Source of the DNA: Phoronis australis
Taxonomy: Eukaryota > Phoronida > Phoronidae
DNA: 64,000 nt
Assembly: GCA_002633005.1 (NCBI GenBank)
Contig: NMRA01000026.1
Coordinates: forward strand, 1,570,710-1,634,709
Reading direction: 5' to 3'
Shown here: positions 49,901 through 59,523 of the stretch, piece by piece
How positions within the stretch are numbered: the stretch's first letter is position 1
Layout of the letters: the number at the start of each line of letters is the position of its first letter
Made by a program: the position numbers and the translations under genes
The notes under the pieces: model-generated
Told to the model about the DNA's origin: nothing
Seen by the model: only the letters and a program-made list of their open reading frames with translations
The model's database searches: none

Positions 49901-52900
49901 TTGAAAATAGCAAATATGCACGCCAAGCCTGTAGCTGCTGTAAAATACCACTTGAACTGCCGTGTCACAAATTCATTCATAAAAATATTGTGTGCACGTA
50001 TACGTATCACGCGATCTGCGATCATAATTGAAAAAAGATGACAAATGACACCAAAACAAGCGGAGCAATCTGTGCAAACCCGCTTCTTTAAAAAATCCTC
50101 AGTGGGGCGCATAGGATAAGTAGGTTATACAACGTACATGTTTGTACTAGTGTGTTATTATATCTCGATTCGTGATATGCAAAACTATTTGAACTCTGGC
50201 TTTGCCCTCGTTCAAATACTTTTGCATATCACGAATCTCGTACGTTGTATAACCTATATTTACATGAGACCATGGCCTTAAAGACGGATGAATGAATGAA
50301 TTTTCTTGGATACTAAAAATGCAACAATTCAGAAAATAAGGTCAGCTAGACTGTCAATATGAATGTAACACCATACCGTGTCTTCAATCATTTTTACCTC
50401 AAATGTAGCTATGGTACTTTTTTACCTATTTAGCACTTGATAGGGTCAATACCTGGAAATTCATTTTGTCACATTTTTCAACAGAAATGAGCCTTAATAA
50501 GAAAGTTCTATTTATCTGATAATGTAGTCTGTCCTGTATAACTGCAACAAAACATCAGTTGGTAATTTTTTCATCATCTATTATATTGCAGTCACCCTTT
50601 GAAAAATCAAAAAATGACAATTAGCGTACTATTACTTTCATGCAAAATAAGTGAAGAATTAAAGTGGTGAACAGGATAATATTATAAAAACTTTTGGTTG
50701 ACTAAAATTATTCTACGAAAATTGAAGAAAACAATACAACATCTGTTGTTAAGTAAGACCTGATGGCCTTATGTACAAATAATTGATTTTCTGGGAACAC
50801 TTTAAACACCTTATGAACTGAATTTTAGGGTTAGTTGATTTTTCAGTTTACTTACTTAATGATTCATCAACATAAATAATTGTCAATATGCTCCCACTTG
50901 AGAATTTATACAGCAGAATCATGCTTTAACTGTTCATTAGTTTCAATTAATGTTTCTATCGCCATAGTAATGCAAACCTTTAAATTTTAGTATGCAAAGG
51001 GAATGAGTAAAATTTATTAGGCTTTAATCAGAAACATTGTGGAATTCTTAATTCTCGTTTTTGTAGGATTAATTATGAACTCGGAGCTTATTCGTTGAGT
51101 TTTATTTCTAGTCTGTGGCATGTGCAATTGGCTTCGCCTACAGCGCCAAGCTGATCCTGCGCTACCAGCTCCTCATATTGGTTATCACTGGTACTTTAGG
51201 AGGCCTTTGTTTCTTCATCGTCGAGTGGAATGTAAGTCGAACCTTCCGTCAACTTGGCTATACTCAAATATGACAGGAAGATGTTCAATAGAAGAGCTAG
51301 TGTGGGCATTGTTTTACTTGAGATTTTATAGTCAATGCAATTTGTTCTAAAACATGCTATAGTTATGAAACACTTGAATTAGCTTCTTGAGTAGACTTTG
51401 GCAGTGTACTTGCATTTTGTGATATTAGTGCAATGATTTCTTTGAAATTTTGTTCCTTATGGTTTAACTCTAAAACTAACGCATTCTGTAGTAAATCTTG
51501 TCTGTACGTAATGAGTTTTCTTTCCTGTGTGGTGGATTTTCTGTGGGCTTTTAGTAGCTTTTTGTCTGCCAAATTCTATGAATTTTGAATTAATGTATTC
51601 ATGCATTTTTGGAGTGTTTTCAATTCTGTTTAAATTAGTAAAATGGCTTCAAACACAATTCTGTTCACTACAGTTGTAACATTTAGTGTTTACAAAGAAG
51701 CTCAAATGTTTTAGCAATGTTTTGGGACGACTGTTCTTGTTGTACATGCTCTTCGCAGCAGGAACACTCCTTTTTGTATCTGAAAAGTGGTATATTATGC
51801 TTTTCAAACTGAAACCTCCTGCCGTGCAATTTCGTAAATTTACAAAAGATTACTCGTTATTAAATGAAGACGAAATGTAGTCATTCACCATTTAGACAGT
51901 AATTTTCTTCTCAGAGGAGGAATTTAGCTCAGCGTAACAAGTGACATGGTAAGACATGAGACTTGAATTATGTCTTCACATTACAATGGCACATTTCTGG
52001 CCAGAAAATCCCTGCAAACTACATAGTTTTACACAGCTTTTGGCTCCACTAGGCTTTAGCTTTACTGTTGGTGTCATGGCAACAAATTAGAAATGAAATA
52101 TGTTATAATTTAACCATCATCTTTATGTACATGAAACACATATTAATCTCAACACTTGTCTTTTAATTAATTGCTATTTTAAAAACTTAAGGGTACAGTT
52201 TCACAGTTGAGCTCCTAACTACAACATATGTGATAATAATTATTGTAAATCTTAAATTATTTTTGTAAAAGCAGGAATCTTGTTTTAAAGTGTTTTGTGT
52301 ACGAACAAATAAGAGTGTTGAAGTACTCTATTGGACATGTCTGTAAGAGATTGTGATAAGTTTTAGATTTCTGGTTTGATGAATTATGAGGTTTGAGTGT
52401 CTCTTGCAATGAAGTTTCATAGTGAATTAGGTTTAATATTTTTTCCACACAATGATCAAAATTTAATGTCAAGAAAGAAATCTTAACATTTAGGTAGCCA
52501 TTTTTTGTGCCGTATATTGCCATTTTGTAAATCTTTTGAATTTTTGCTAGCTCCAGGAGAGTGCAGAGGTGTGTAAAGTTAATCACATTTGTTTTTGGCC
52601 AAAATATGAGTATTAACTTTAAAATTAACGCATACTTGAACAAAGACAATGTACTAGTCGATGTTTCTTATATTATCACTAAACCATTCTCAAGATTAAT
52701 GTTCTTCGCAATAATTCAGTCGGGTAATGCAGAAGAACAGTCTTCACAGCTACATATCAAAATACATAGTGATGAGAGACGAGCTCAAGTGAAGCAATGC
52801 TTCTATTCACTCAGTGTGTATTGTGCATAGCCTCCTTTAGAACAAGTCTGAAGATGGCACTGTCCTTGTTCAAGATCTGAAAACCAGAGTAATCTATAGT

Positions 52901-54856
52901 GTGACCAGTGGTCAATGAATGATTAAAAACTGCACTGTGTCTCTCTCTCCCCGTTATGCATTTTGATGTGTACCTGTGCAGACTGTTTTCCTGTGTTACC
53001 TGTCTGAAGTATTGTGAAGAACATTTGTCTTGAGAATGGTTTAATTATAGTTAACCAAAACTTTGACTAAAACAACGTCTCTGTTAATTACTGTATGCGC
53101 TGATTTAAAAGTGTGTAAAATTTAATTTAGCTAAGGTTTGTAGAGGAGTAGCCATGCTTTTTGATGTTATGTTGTAAGGAGAGGGGGATGAAGGTGGGGA
53201 GTTCACATAACGGTTTATGGTGCAAAATTATTGATTTCATGATTTCAAAACCGCATTTTTGATATTCATTTAACGGATCTTGACAAATTTCTGTTCCGCC
53301 CCCATGATTACCTGGGTGTTCTCCTCTGGTTGTCTCCCTCTTTTTCAAATCGTTGATAACAAACAGCGGGTTTAGCTATAGTTCCTGAAGTCCCTGAAAT
53401 GGCACAACGGCAAGCTTGCATTATGTCGAAACCAGAGTTATGTCCCCATGTAACTCACTTTGAAACTTACCGTTTATCACTGCAAGTCACAAGCAGTCGG
53501 GGGTTCCATACGATCAATATGTATCGTTTTATTAAACTCTCTTGTGCTTATTTTTACGTTAACTTTGTAAACATAACTTATTGTGCACATATTCCATTTA
53601 TTGTCTATATGGATACCTCAGAAAAAGAAAAATCGTTTGATTTTGAAAGTAACTCAAAATGTATTGAAATGATTTTCCTATTTGACGCCTTCCTCTGCAT
53701 TCTACCCATAATTCAAGTGTGGCTATTGCTTGCTGTGTCATTGATAGCTGCTTTTGGGTTTGGGAAAGCTCTCAGGGTCAGCTGTGCAATGTGGAGGTTA
53801 TGGAGGAATATTGGAATTTATAATTTATTTTGTGACGCAATTTTGTGGTACTCGTTGTTTCTGTTAATAGTTTTGTAAGTTTAAAGGAATAAATATAGTT
53901 GTCAATCAATCTTCTTGTTTATTGTTCTTCAAATTTAACCTTTTTTCTGTAAATAATTTTCCTTTTCCTTGACCTCTTCCACATTACTGCTGCAACTGTT
54001 CAATTGTTAATTGCCTTTCATTGTTTTTTATGGATAGCATAAAATGTCGTATAAACAAAGGATTGTGGAGTACTGTTCACATAAAGTAGCATGGCTAGCA
54101 AACATAGAATGTGTGGTGTGTAGAGATCACTTCATTGTTTCATTCCAAGTAACACAAAGTTAGTTTATTAGATACAAGTGAACAGGTAACATCTATTAAA
54201 CATCAGCTTCCAGATTGCCTACATGACACATCGATTATTCTGTATCTCACAAATCTGTGCCTTGCTTTGTACACACATTGGTTTTCGCTATCTGTAAAAA
54301 GGTCAATGGTAGACACTTATTTAACTGATCTGTCCCCCTCTGTTGGCCACAAGTGTAACTTATCCAAGTGGAGACAGACCAGGGCAATAAATATCGTGCC
54401 AAAACAATGTCTGTTAATGCAGTGGCACATTAATATCTGCAATTTCTCACAAAAGAATGACAGAAGCTGCAGATTTTCTATTTTCAAAGGCTATTACTGT
54501 TTTAATGTGTCCAAAATTCTACCAGTTTTTATATGATTAATGTACAAACTATGCTCAAGGTTGATCATCAATTTTTTCTCAATGTTTCTTTTTGTTGAGA
54601 TATTTTGAAAAATGTATTTTGTATATCCACCATATCTAATCTGAAGAGCGTTTACAGACTTCAAATATTTAACACCTGTAAATTATGCGTGTTCGGAAAA
54701 TATCAAATTCTACCAGTCAGCACACCACAGCCCAGTGGAACAAACAAGTGTTGCAGCATTGCTTTTACATTCTCACTTCAGGTTACCGAGGACAGAGAAG
54801 TGGATACTAGTCATCATGAGCTAGAGGAGAGGGATGAAAGAGTGTCTACTGCTTGA
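31846..54856 (+). CDS. MFSD11: MFSD11 (UNC93-like), complete, 14 coding exons
   Basis: Join 31846-31944, 35773-35840, 37080-37187, 37802-37881, 40381-40477, 41918-42100, 42992-43029, 44695-44760, 45395-45520, 46651-46825, 48848-48911, 49230-49301, 51112-51231, 54782-54856: 1371 bases, 456 residues plus stop (human about 449). A polytopic membrane protein of the UNC93-like major-facilitator group. Its substrate is unknown. Blocks along the chain match vertebrate MFSD11: LFNVIILGVAFM.IFTAFQT at the start, NFTGDGYTSLSIIYA, CNWIAPPVVSICGPR, AAVIWTAQG, NSGLFWALFQCSFLFGNL, FFGGVYSTCVGNT, SLIGLCGIFIGAGEVIGG, GFGDASFNTQIYSLLGY and a final FFIVEWN before an acidic tail. The ATG is in good context (CAAAATGG). 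Every phase closes. All introns are GT-AG except intron 5, which is GC-AG. Confidence 0.95.
32371..32614 (+). repeat. 244-bp intronic segment, outer copy
   Basis: Runs from TTTTCCAGAGTACAGCTT to CCAACCTCAT and is repeated at 33933-34176 with the same length and only a few substitutions. It lies in MFSD11 intron 1 with no terminal inverted repeats of its own. Confidence 0.9.
33639..33678. repeat. 40-bp perfect palindrome
   Basis: Centre at AAAAGCTTTT, with each 20-base half ending in the element terminus GGTATAATTCGCCG. This is the head-to-head junction of two fold-back units. Confidence 0.95.
33933..34176 (+). repeat. 244-bp intronic segment, inner copy
   Basis: Copy of 32371-32614 embedded in the composite inverted-repeat element, in the same orientation as the outer copy. 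Confidence 0.9.
35773..35840 (+). CDS. MFSD11: MFSD11 exon 2
   Basis: Acceptor TTATTGTTTTAG, donor CAAG/GTGAGA, leaving phase 2. Encodes the extracellular loop with NSTKFGNFTGDGYT and two N-glycosylation sequons. Confidence 0.9.
37080..37187 (+). CDS. MFSD11: MFSD11 exon 3
   Basis: Acceptor TTCTTTTTGTAG, donor ACGG/GTAAGA. Encodes SLSIIYATFAVCNWIAPPVV and following residues. Confidence 0.93.
37802..37881 (+). CDS. MFSD11: MFSD11 exon 4
   Basis: The acceptor GTGTTGAAG has a weak pyrimidine tract, and the donor is CTG/GTAAGA. Encodes LFIASFLWPMTWSLYLGS and on, which aligns without a gap to the vertebrate protein. Confidence 0.88.
39555..39609 (+). repeat. Short tandem duplication
   Basis: CGGGGCTGTGCGAAAACAAT is present twice in direct succession in MFSD11 intron 4. 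Confidence 0.8.
40381..40477 (+). CDS. MFSD11: MFSD11 exon 5, GC donor
   Basis: Acceptor ATGTTTTTAG, donor TGTAG/GCAAGT. The GC donor gives FWALFQCSFLFGN, which matches the vertebrate spacing. The nearby GTGTAG alternative would delete two residues. Confidence 0.9.
40900..41415 (-). mobile_element. Reverse-oriented copy of the SRSF2-intron repeat
   Basis: In MFSD11 intron 5. The order is the reverse complement of the 13.4-15.7 kb units: TCTATCTCCAAAACCCTTTGA, GTGCCCCCTAGTGG (41080-41093), TCCTCCTGTTTTCGGATGG, CCACCCCTCTATCAACC and CACCTCCTAGTGGC. The end is marked by the perfect inverted repeat ATGCGTCCAC / GTGGACGCAT (about 40899-40926). Confidence 0.8.
41918..42100 (+). CDS. MFSD11: MFSD11 exon 6
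   Basis: Acceptor CTTGTTTTCAG, donor GAGCA/GTAAGT. Encodes two membrane helices and the start of the central cytosolic loop. Confidence 0.93.
42992..43029 (+). CDS. MFSD11: MFSD11 exon 7 (38 bases)
   Basis: A micro-sized exon between TATTTTGCAG and GTAAGT. Encodes RGRICSSAVDAF, aligned to the AVDAFKKS part of the vertebrate loop. Confidence 0.88.
43513..43538. repeat. AT dinucleotide microsatellite
   Basis: An (AT)n run in MFSD11 intron 7, followed by an alternating CGCGCACGC stretch. Confidence 0.85.
44006..44051. promoter_or_regulatory. Two tandem DR1-like nuclear receptor half-site pairs
   Basis: A 23-base unit present twice, each containing TGACCTTTGACA. Its complement, TGTCAAAGGTCA, is close to the direct-repeat-1 site (two AGGTCA-like halves spaced by one base) bound by HNF4/COUP/RXR-type receptors. 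It lies in MFSD11 intron 7. The regulatory role is inferred. Confidence 0.3.
44695..44760 (+). CDS. MFSD11: MFSD11 exon 8
   Basis: Acceptor TTTCATTTTAG, donor CACAG/GTAACC. Encodes KSIDLLRTKNMLLLSVTFLY. Confidence 0.92.
45239..45322. repeat. CA/CACACG microsatellite
   Basis: A long alternating purine-pyrimidine run of CACACG and CACACA units, about 70 bases upstream of MFSD11 exon 9. Frames read through it are artefacts. Confidence 0.95.
45395..45520 (+). CDS. MFSD11: MFSD11 exon 9
   Basis: Acceptor TTAATTTTCAG, donor ATAG/GTAGGT. Encodes FELNFFGGVYSTCVG and GLCGIFIGAGEVIG, the best conserved blocks of the second half. Confidence 0.95.
45800..46032. mobile_element. Compact fold-back element
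   Basis: Contains side by side the sequences found at 330-430 and 1600-1735: TAAGATAAAACTTCAA.TTGTC, ATTCCAA.AAAGTGATC, GAAGTTTCAAAGTTTGGAAG and a final TTTCTTAGAATGGGCC. It lies in MFSD11 intron 9. The left end is not sharply defined. Confidence 0.6.
46162..46517. repeat. 25-bp minisatellite, about 14 copies
   Basis: The unit is GTTTGGCATACTGTGACAGT followed by TCACA. One copy has a 4-base insertion (CTGTCAGTGACAG). Units contain the near-palindrome AACTGTGACAGTT. The array ends about 130 bases upstream of MFSD11 exon 10 and is very homogeneous, indicating recent expansion. Confidence 0.95.
46651..46825 (+). CDS. MFSD11: MFSD11 exon 10
   Basis: Acceptor CTGTTCACAG, donor CCAAA/GTAAGC. Encodes GALFGLAGNKTNKHGRDP and the HIVAFYLIFINIP helix. 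Confidence 0.94.
47290..47910 (-). mobile_element. Decayed GIY-YIG retroelement, Penelope-like
   Basis: Minus-strand frames at 47738-47529 and 47518-47309 join across a stop. The first ends a reverse transcriptase-type C-terminus with KGNRNNGRYPDWTI. The second, GVVYHILSDGDKCEDSYIVE and on, resembles a GIY-YIG endonuclease segment (usually VVY-I-C--C---YIGET, then R---H), with YIVEM where YIGET is expected. The remaining RARITGTIS and DMGHSF blocks also fit. It is antisense in MFSD11 intron 10, with multiple stops and lost catalytic residues, so it is dead. Confidence 0.6.
48848..48911 (+). CDS. MFSD11: MFSD11 exon 11
   Basis: Acceptor TTACTTTCCAG, donor ACAA/GTAAGT. Encodes KYLAIACAFMLGFGDASFN. 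Confidence 0.93.
49230..49301 (+). CDS. MFSD11: MFSD11 exon 12
   Basis: Acceptor TTCTTCAATGCAG, donor ACAG/GTAAGC. Encodes IYSLLGYMYADDSAPAFAIF and following residues, phase 0 on both sides. Confidence 0.94.
50122..50255. mobile_element. Short perfect-armed hairpin element
   Basis: AGGTTATACAACGTAC (50122-50137) and GTACGTTGTATAACCT (50240-50255) are perfect inverted ends. An inner pair, TTCGTGATATGCAAAA and its complement, flanks TTTGAAC...GTTCAAA. It looks like a young MITE-type sequence in MFSD11 intron 12. Confidence 0.75.
51112..51231 (+). CDS. MFSD11: MFSD11 exon 13
   Basis: Acceptor TTTTATTTCTAG, donor GGAAT/GTAAGT. Encodes SVACAIGFAYSAKL and the last membrane helix ending FFIVEWN. 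Confidence 0.93.
52575..52665 (+). repeat. Dispersed repeat, copy 1
   Basis: ATCACATTTGTTTTTGGCCA and about 65 following bases match the reverse complement of 61697-61785. In one frame both read FVFGQN and AY.NKD..LVDV-like sequence, but the differences are mostly at replacement sites. Confidence 0.7.
53399..53878 (+). CDS. Candidate nested ORF, 159 residues, membrane-like
   Basis: An open frame from ATG to TAA inside MFSD11 intron 13, with AATAAA ten bases past the stop (53888-53893). The C-terminal half is strongly hydrophobic (CILPIIQVWLLLAVSLIAAF, then a second stretch near the end). It is unrecognised. It could be an alternative terminal exon, a small nested gene, or a chance frame favoured by AT-rich sequence. 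Confidence 0.18.
   Translation: MAQRQACIMSKPELCPHVTHFETYRLSLQVTSSRGFHTINMYRFIKLSCAYFYVNFVNITYCAHIPFIVYMDTSEKEKSFDFESNSKCIEMIFLFDAFLCILPIIQVWLLLAVSLIAAFGFGKALRVSCAMWRLWRNIGIYNLFCDAILWYSLFLLIVL
54782..54856 (+). CDS. MFSD11: MFSD11 exon 14 and stop
   Basis: Acceptor TCTCACTTCAG. Encodes an acidic tail, VTEDREVDTSHHELEERDE and on, to TGA. The tail is not conserved with vertebrates, so this terminal exon is slightly less certain than the others. Confidence 0.8.
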   Translation, partial: VTEDREVDTSHHELEERDERVSTA

Positions 54857-55056
54857 TAATGGTCATAATCACATTATCACATAAGGTTTTTATGCACTAG
54901 TACATTTAGGGTGATAGCTCTGCTTTGATGCAATACTACATTCCCATACTGAAAAGGCCTTCCTTGTCTATTTTTAAATGCTTAAAAAGAGCTACGGTAA
55001 GTATTTTTGCCTCGGAAGAAATTGCCTTACAATAACTTAGGCACCATTTGAAATGC

Positions 55057-55062
55057 AATAAA
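55057..55062 (+). terminator. MFSD11: Possible MFSD11 polyadenylation signal
   Basis: AATAAA about 200 bases past the MFSD11 stop. Other AATAAA sequences lie further downstream, so the site used is not certain. Confidence 0.35.
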
Positions 55063-55737
55063 TGAGCATATCATAAGTACGACGAATATCAACTTGTAAA
55101 GTAGTAGGCTTACTTTCAGCATACCAAAGATAATGTATCACTTCCGGGACCAAGGTGAAAATGGATTATCATTGAGACGGTTTGTCCATACCAACTACTA
55201 AGACATGTTTAACGGGACCACACACTCCACATATCTCAAATGTTTGCATTGAGATGATTTAATTTCACTGTCTTGAAGAAACAGCGGGTACAAAAAGCCT
55301 AACGCCTGTCACTGCCTCATGTGGAAGTACTGCCCGATTGCTCTAATCAGAAATTAGTTTGTGTGGCATTAAATATGAAACAGCTCATTGCTGGAGTGTG
55401 TTAGGCAAAACTCCATTTCTCCCTGTCAAGGTGGTGAATTGGGACTTTTACTCTCTACTGGTTGTGTTCCATGGTTGTTGCAGTACAAAATAGTTGCTGC
55501 ATTAATAAACTAGTATATCTACTTAATTTTGTCACAGACCACAACAATCAGGGTTTTGCAACATTGCAAATATCGTTTTTAGAGTGTTACTAATATGCTT
55601 TATTATTTCGTCACATTATTGGGCAGCTGTATTATTTTTAGGCAATTAATTGCATGTTTTATGAGATAATGCATTTATGTGTCCACTCACTTTTCAATGT
55701 GTTGAAATTTAAGTACTTATGCCATTTTACAACAGTT

Positions 55738-56025
55738 GGGGTCTATTTCATTAAAAGTGACTTAGTATATTTAAATCAGAAACTTGGTCTTACATTCCAC
55801 ACAATTTCTGAAAAATAGTTAAATCTCACTTGACTAAAAGTGCAGTCACGGTCTCTGAGGATATACACATAATTGCCAGTTACAGAGACTTCTATAAATT
55901 ATTTCTAAACTGTCATGCGCTCATAATTTCTTGACTAAACTTTCTTTTCAGCAATTGTAAAGTGCGAGCATATGACCAAATATTTGTCAAGTCATGGGTA
56001 GTTTTCATGAAATGGCCCCTAGTTG
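55738..56025. mobile_element. MITE-like element, copy 1
   Basis: Starts GGGGTCTATTTCATTAAAAG and ends with CATGAAATGGCCCC, an inverted match (GGGGC.ATTTCAT.AAAA). The interior has AAACTTGGTCTTACATTCCA and CTCTGAGGATATA. It lies between MFSD11 and the adaptor gene. Confidence 0.7.
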
Positions 56026-56769
56026 CATTTAGGAATGCAAGCATGCTATATTAAAAATGTATTTCATGTAAGAAAATATTTTAGACATGGTGCTTTTACT
56101 TGGCTTTAATGGTATCCAACCAACTTGCAGCATATTATTTTAGGGAGTCTAGCTTTGTCATATTTGATGTGCCATAATAAGATCAAAGGAATGATCGGTG
56201 TTTCTACTTAGAATGGGACTATATAGAAAGTAATTTTACTTGTCAGGTACAACCTATGGGCATTTATTGGTTGTTTTTATAACTTGTTTACCTTGTTTGG
56301 AACTTGTGCAACTTGCCTTGCCCATCTTCTTAGACTCAGGTTTCCTTGGATATACTACTTTTCAGAGGGGGTATTAAAAGCATTCCAACCAGCTTCTACT
56401 TTGCACTCTGCTGAGTAAGAGACTGTTCCAACTCATTATTTTTAGATAAAAGGTAACATGCCCTCATTGACATTTACTAACAGTAAGTCATTCTGTTCAT
56501 CTTTGTAGTCTCATGACTGCATAAAGTTAAGTGACGTATTAGGAAATAAAATGCGTAAAAATGTGGATCTTTTACTTTTTCATGTATTCACTCGTATCTG
56601 TGATCAGTCTTGGTTACTTGTACAGATAATTCATAACGCTATCTGCATAAGCCTCGTTACGAGGGCAAGTTCTCTGCTCACATATATTACTGTATTTACA
56701 TTGACAACATTTTAATTTACCATTGGTGTGGTGAGATCTGGGCTCTGTTTCGTGAGAAGTGCCTTTAGG

Positions 56770-56995
56770 CTTACATCTTAAAAGACATAAACTTGGTCTT
56801 ACACTCCACATAAATATCTCTGAAAAATAATTAAAACTCTGAGGATATAACCATAACTGCTGCATATAAAGAAAAATGTGTACAAATTATTTTCAGACAT
56901 TGATGATGTGCTCCACAAGACCTTAAGTGTGGCATGCGAGCACAAGACCAAATTTCAGTCTAATAAGTCTTAAGTCACTTTTCATGAAACACCAC
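56770..56995. mobile_element. MITE-like element, copy 2
   Basis: Shares AAACTTGGTCTTACA.TCCACA, TCTGAAAAATA.TTAAA, CTCTGAGGATATA and the end TAAGTCACTTTTCATGAAAC with the 55738-56025 copy, in the same orientation. The left end is degraded. Confidence 0.65.
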
Positions 56996-57700
56996 GGTTC
57001 CCATAAAACAAAACAATAAATGAATGCATAGCACTTAAGCCTGCTATACACAACACTACTCGACTAATCTCAACTCAACTAAGACCAGTGGTATTGTATA
57101 GAGAGGAAAGGTTTAGAGCACAATGCAACTCGACCAACTCTGAAGTATTTATCGAAATCTGTTATAATGTTGTAAGCTGGTTGTTGTGTTACTGGGACAA
57201 GACGAGTTGCGTAGAGGGTGAAATTCAGTTGATAGTCGCAATTAGTCAATGACAGTTCAGACAAGTTTAACATGAGTCCCATAGTGTGCAGCAGGCTTTA
57301 AACATGAGCATTTATATCAATGTGTTAAAGTACTAAAATAAAAGTTACAGCAAAGTATTAAAACAGTGACTTGTGACAAGAAGTGTGTAAAACAAAATAT
57401 GAAATGACCGACATTGACATATTCTTCACCAATAATGACAAATCATGTATTATAAAGTCTTGATCAACATTTTTGAAACATTCAGTTCTCCAAAATTACA
57501 AGCATACATAATTATCACTGTGAACTAAATAATACATTACCTCTAAGATTATCAAATATCACCATTCTTTAAAGGGTGCTGAGAACACTTTCAAATTGAA
57601 ATACAACAAGCATGATTTTCAGGTCAAAATACACAGAGCAATACTGTTAGTTCATCATACATCACCCTCCTACCATATGGGCAAACATTTGGGTCCATAC

Positions 57701-57727
57701 ATTTATTTATTTATTTATTTATTAATG
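57701..57727 (-). terminator. ATTT repeat providing minus-strand AATAAA signals
   Basis: A run of TTTA units reads as overlapping AATAAA on the minus strand, about 1.8 kb past the adaptor stop. It is a plausible 3' end for that transcript. Confidence 0.35.
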
Positions 57728-59500
57728 TAATATTTACAATGTGGGTAGCCCCATCAGTTCACACTGGTTTCCATGGGGGCCCTGGTGCACCTGTCAAGCT
57801 GTGCCTGTGTCCAAATGACAGTGTATGCACCAATAGATGAAACATAGTAGCTCCACTTATGTTGCACCAACATAATTGCCAAATTCGCCATTTTTCCATT
57901 TTTCAAAGGCGGATAACTTTACTACAAATAGTGAAAAATTTTCCGAACCTGTTTCTTGACCTCTACACAGTACAAATCATGCCAGCAATAGATTGAAATT
58001 TTCTTAATCTTCGGTTATACGGAAAAATGTGATAAGATAGAATTTCACTTGTTGGCCATATTGTGTGCTAAAGAAGTAAAGAATTACCATAAGGCCAAGG
58101 AGAGTGTTTAATACTTCAGACCAGTGAGGGAATGAAAACTTGAGTTACCCATTGCACTAAACATAGACACATGAATATGGCATGTCTTACTTTTTGGGCA
58201 TACATCTACATCAAACAAGCAACAAATAGGTATGTAGTCCTTAGATATGTTTTACAATGCCCTAACACTAGACTAGTTTGCATGATGCCATTTTACTTTG
58301 CTACTCCAAATATCTACACCAACAGGTTTCTCAAGCAATGCATCCCACAAATCAACTGTAACATATAGTACTGAACAGCTGTCTGTTAAAGGATACAGTT
58401 CTCCACAAGTCTGTGAGGACTCGAACAAAAATGGTTGGGTGTAAAGAAAACGCCGAGAAAAAAAGATTATAAATGACTTTGAACGTCATGGAATGTTACA
58501 ATTTGTGAAAAGGAATCGACAAGGGAAATGGGTATACGTGTGGAGTGTCATTTATCTATGACCTGTGACTTTCATGGTCCAGTGTGACAAGTGAACAACT
58601 TAAAATGTTGATCCAAAAATCCTTAATTTTTGTAAACACAAGTTTTCATTATAGAATGTATGGCTGGTGTGCGCTACACACTGACATGCTAACAATGTAA
58701 GATTAAGTAATCAACAGAAAAAATGCACCACAGAAACGAAACGAAACATTCACTTTAATGCATCCCCCATAATTGAGTGCACCCTATGGGCAAAACACTT
58801 AGCAAACAAGACAACATTTTTGAAAAGCACAAAACTTGGATTGCATACACACAGTAATGGTGTACTCCCTGTTCACTACTTTTGTCCATCACTACTAAAA
58901 GAGATCAAGATTACACATAAAAAACAATACACGTTTATGCCCAATGATTGTCCAAGCTCTTCACAGTAAACAGAGAGTTCGTTATGTGCCACTGCAAGTC
59001 ATTCTTCTGTTCATACTCTGGTTATTCCAGAAATACCAACAATATAAAACTCACACAAGTCAGCTGCCGATGAATCAAATTCTCACTTAACTTGGACAAA
59101 GTCCAGCAGTAAGGTTGATCTAGTTCGTGCACTCACCTCTTCAAATTAGTCAGATTTCTACTTACTCAGATAAAATCTCTTGCGACTTCAGCTTGACTTA
59201 ATCAGCGCTAATAGGCCCAACCTGCGCACGTCTGATGTACTGTGAATGACATCAGGCCACCTGCACTCTTCTTTTTTTTAATCAGCGCTGTGTGGGACTA
59301 AACAGAAGTGAATGGCACTTTAATGTCTGCCAAGCTCACAGTTTCCATTGCCTAAGGCAAGACCTTTCATTGCAAGTATCTCACCAATGTCACACCCATG
59401 AGGAGACAGCATACAATGTCCAGCATTGTGGTCTTGCTCAAGCTGAGGTGTAGTTGGTCGTTGTTATGCTTCATCCCTGAGATAAAGTCTTGTCTCTTAA
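57728..59500 (-). other. Probable 3' UTR of the adaptor gene
   Basis: No coding exon is recognised. If the terminal exon ending at 59501 is right, this is its 3' UTR down to the AATAAA cluster. This rests on position alone. Confidence 0.3.
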
Positions 59501-59523
59501 TCAGAAAGTGCGGACAAGTTTTT
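59501..59523 (-). CDS. Adaptor terminal exon (23 coding bases)
   Basis: Acceptor CATCTCTTTTCCAG. It completes the split codon and adds seven residues before TGA. It is supported by phase and a good pyrimidine tract only, so it is tentative. Confidence 0.4.

Noticed and set aside
51686-51880. 64-codon frame with a hydrophobic helix and charged tail, considered as an alternative last exon of MFSD11
   Set aside because: No acceptor in the right phase joins it to exon 12 or 13, and the conserved last exon path is already accounted for.
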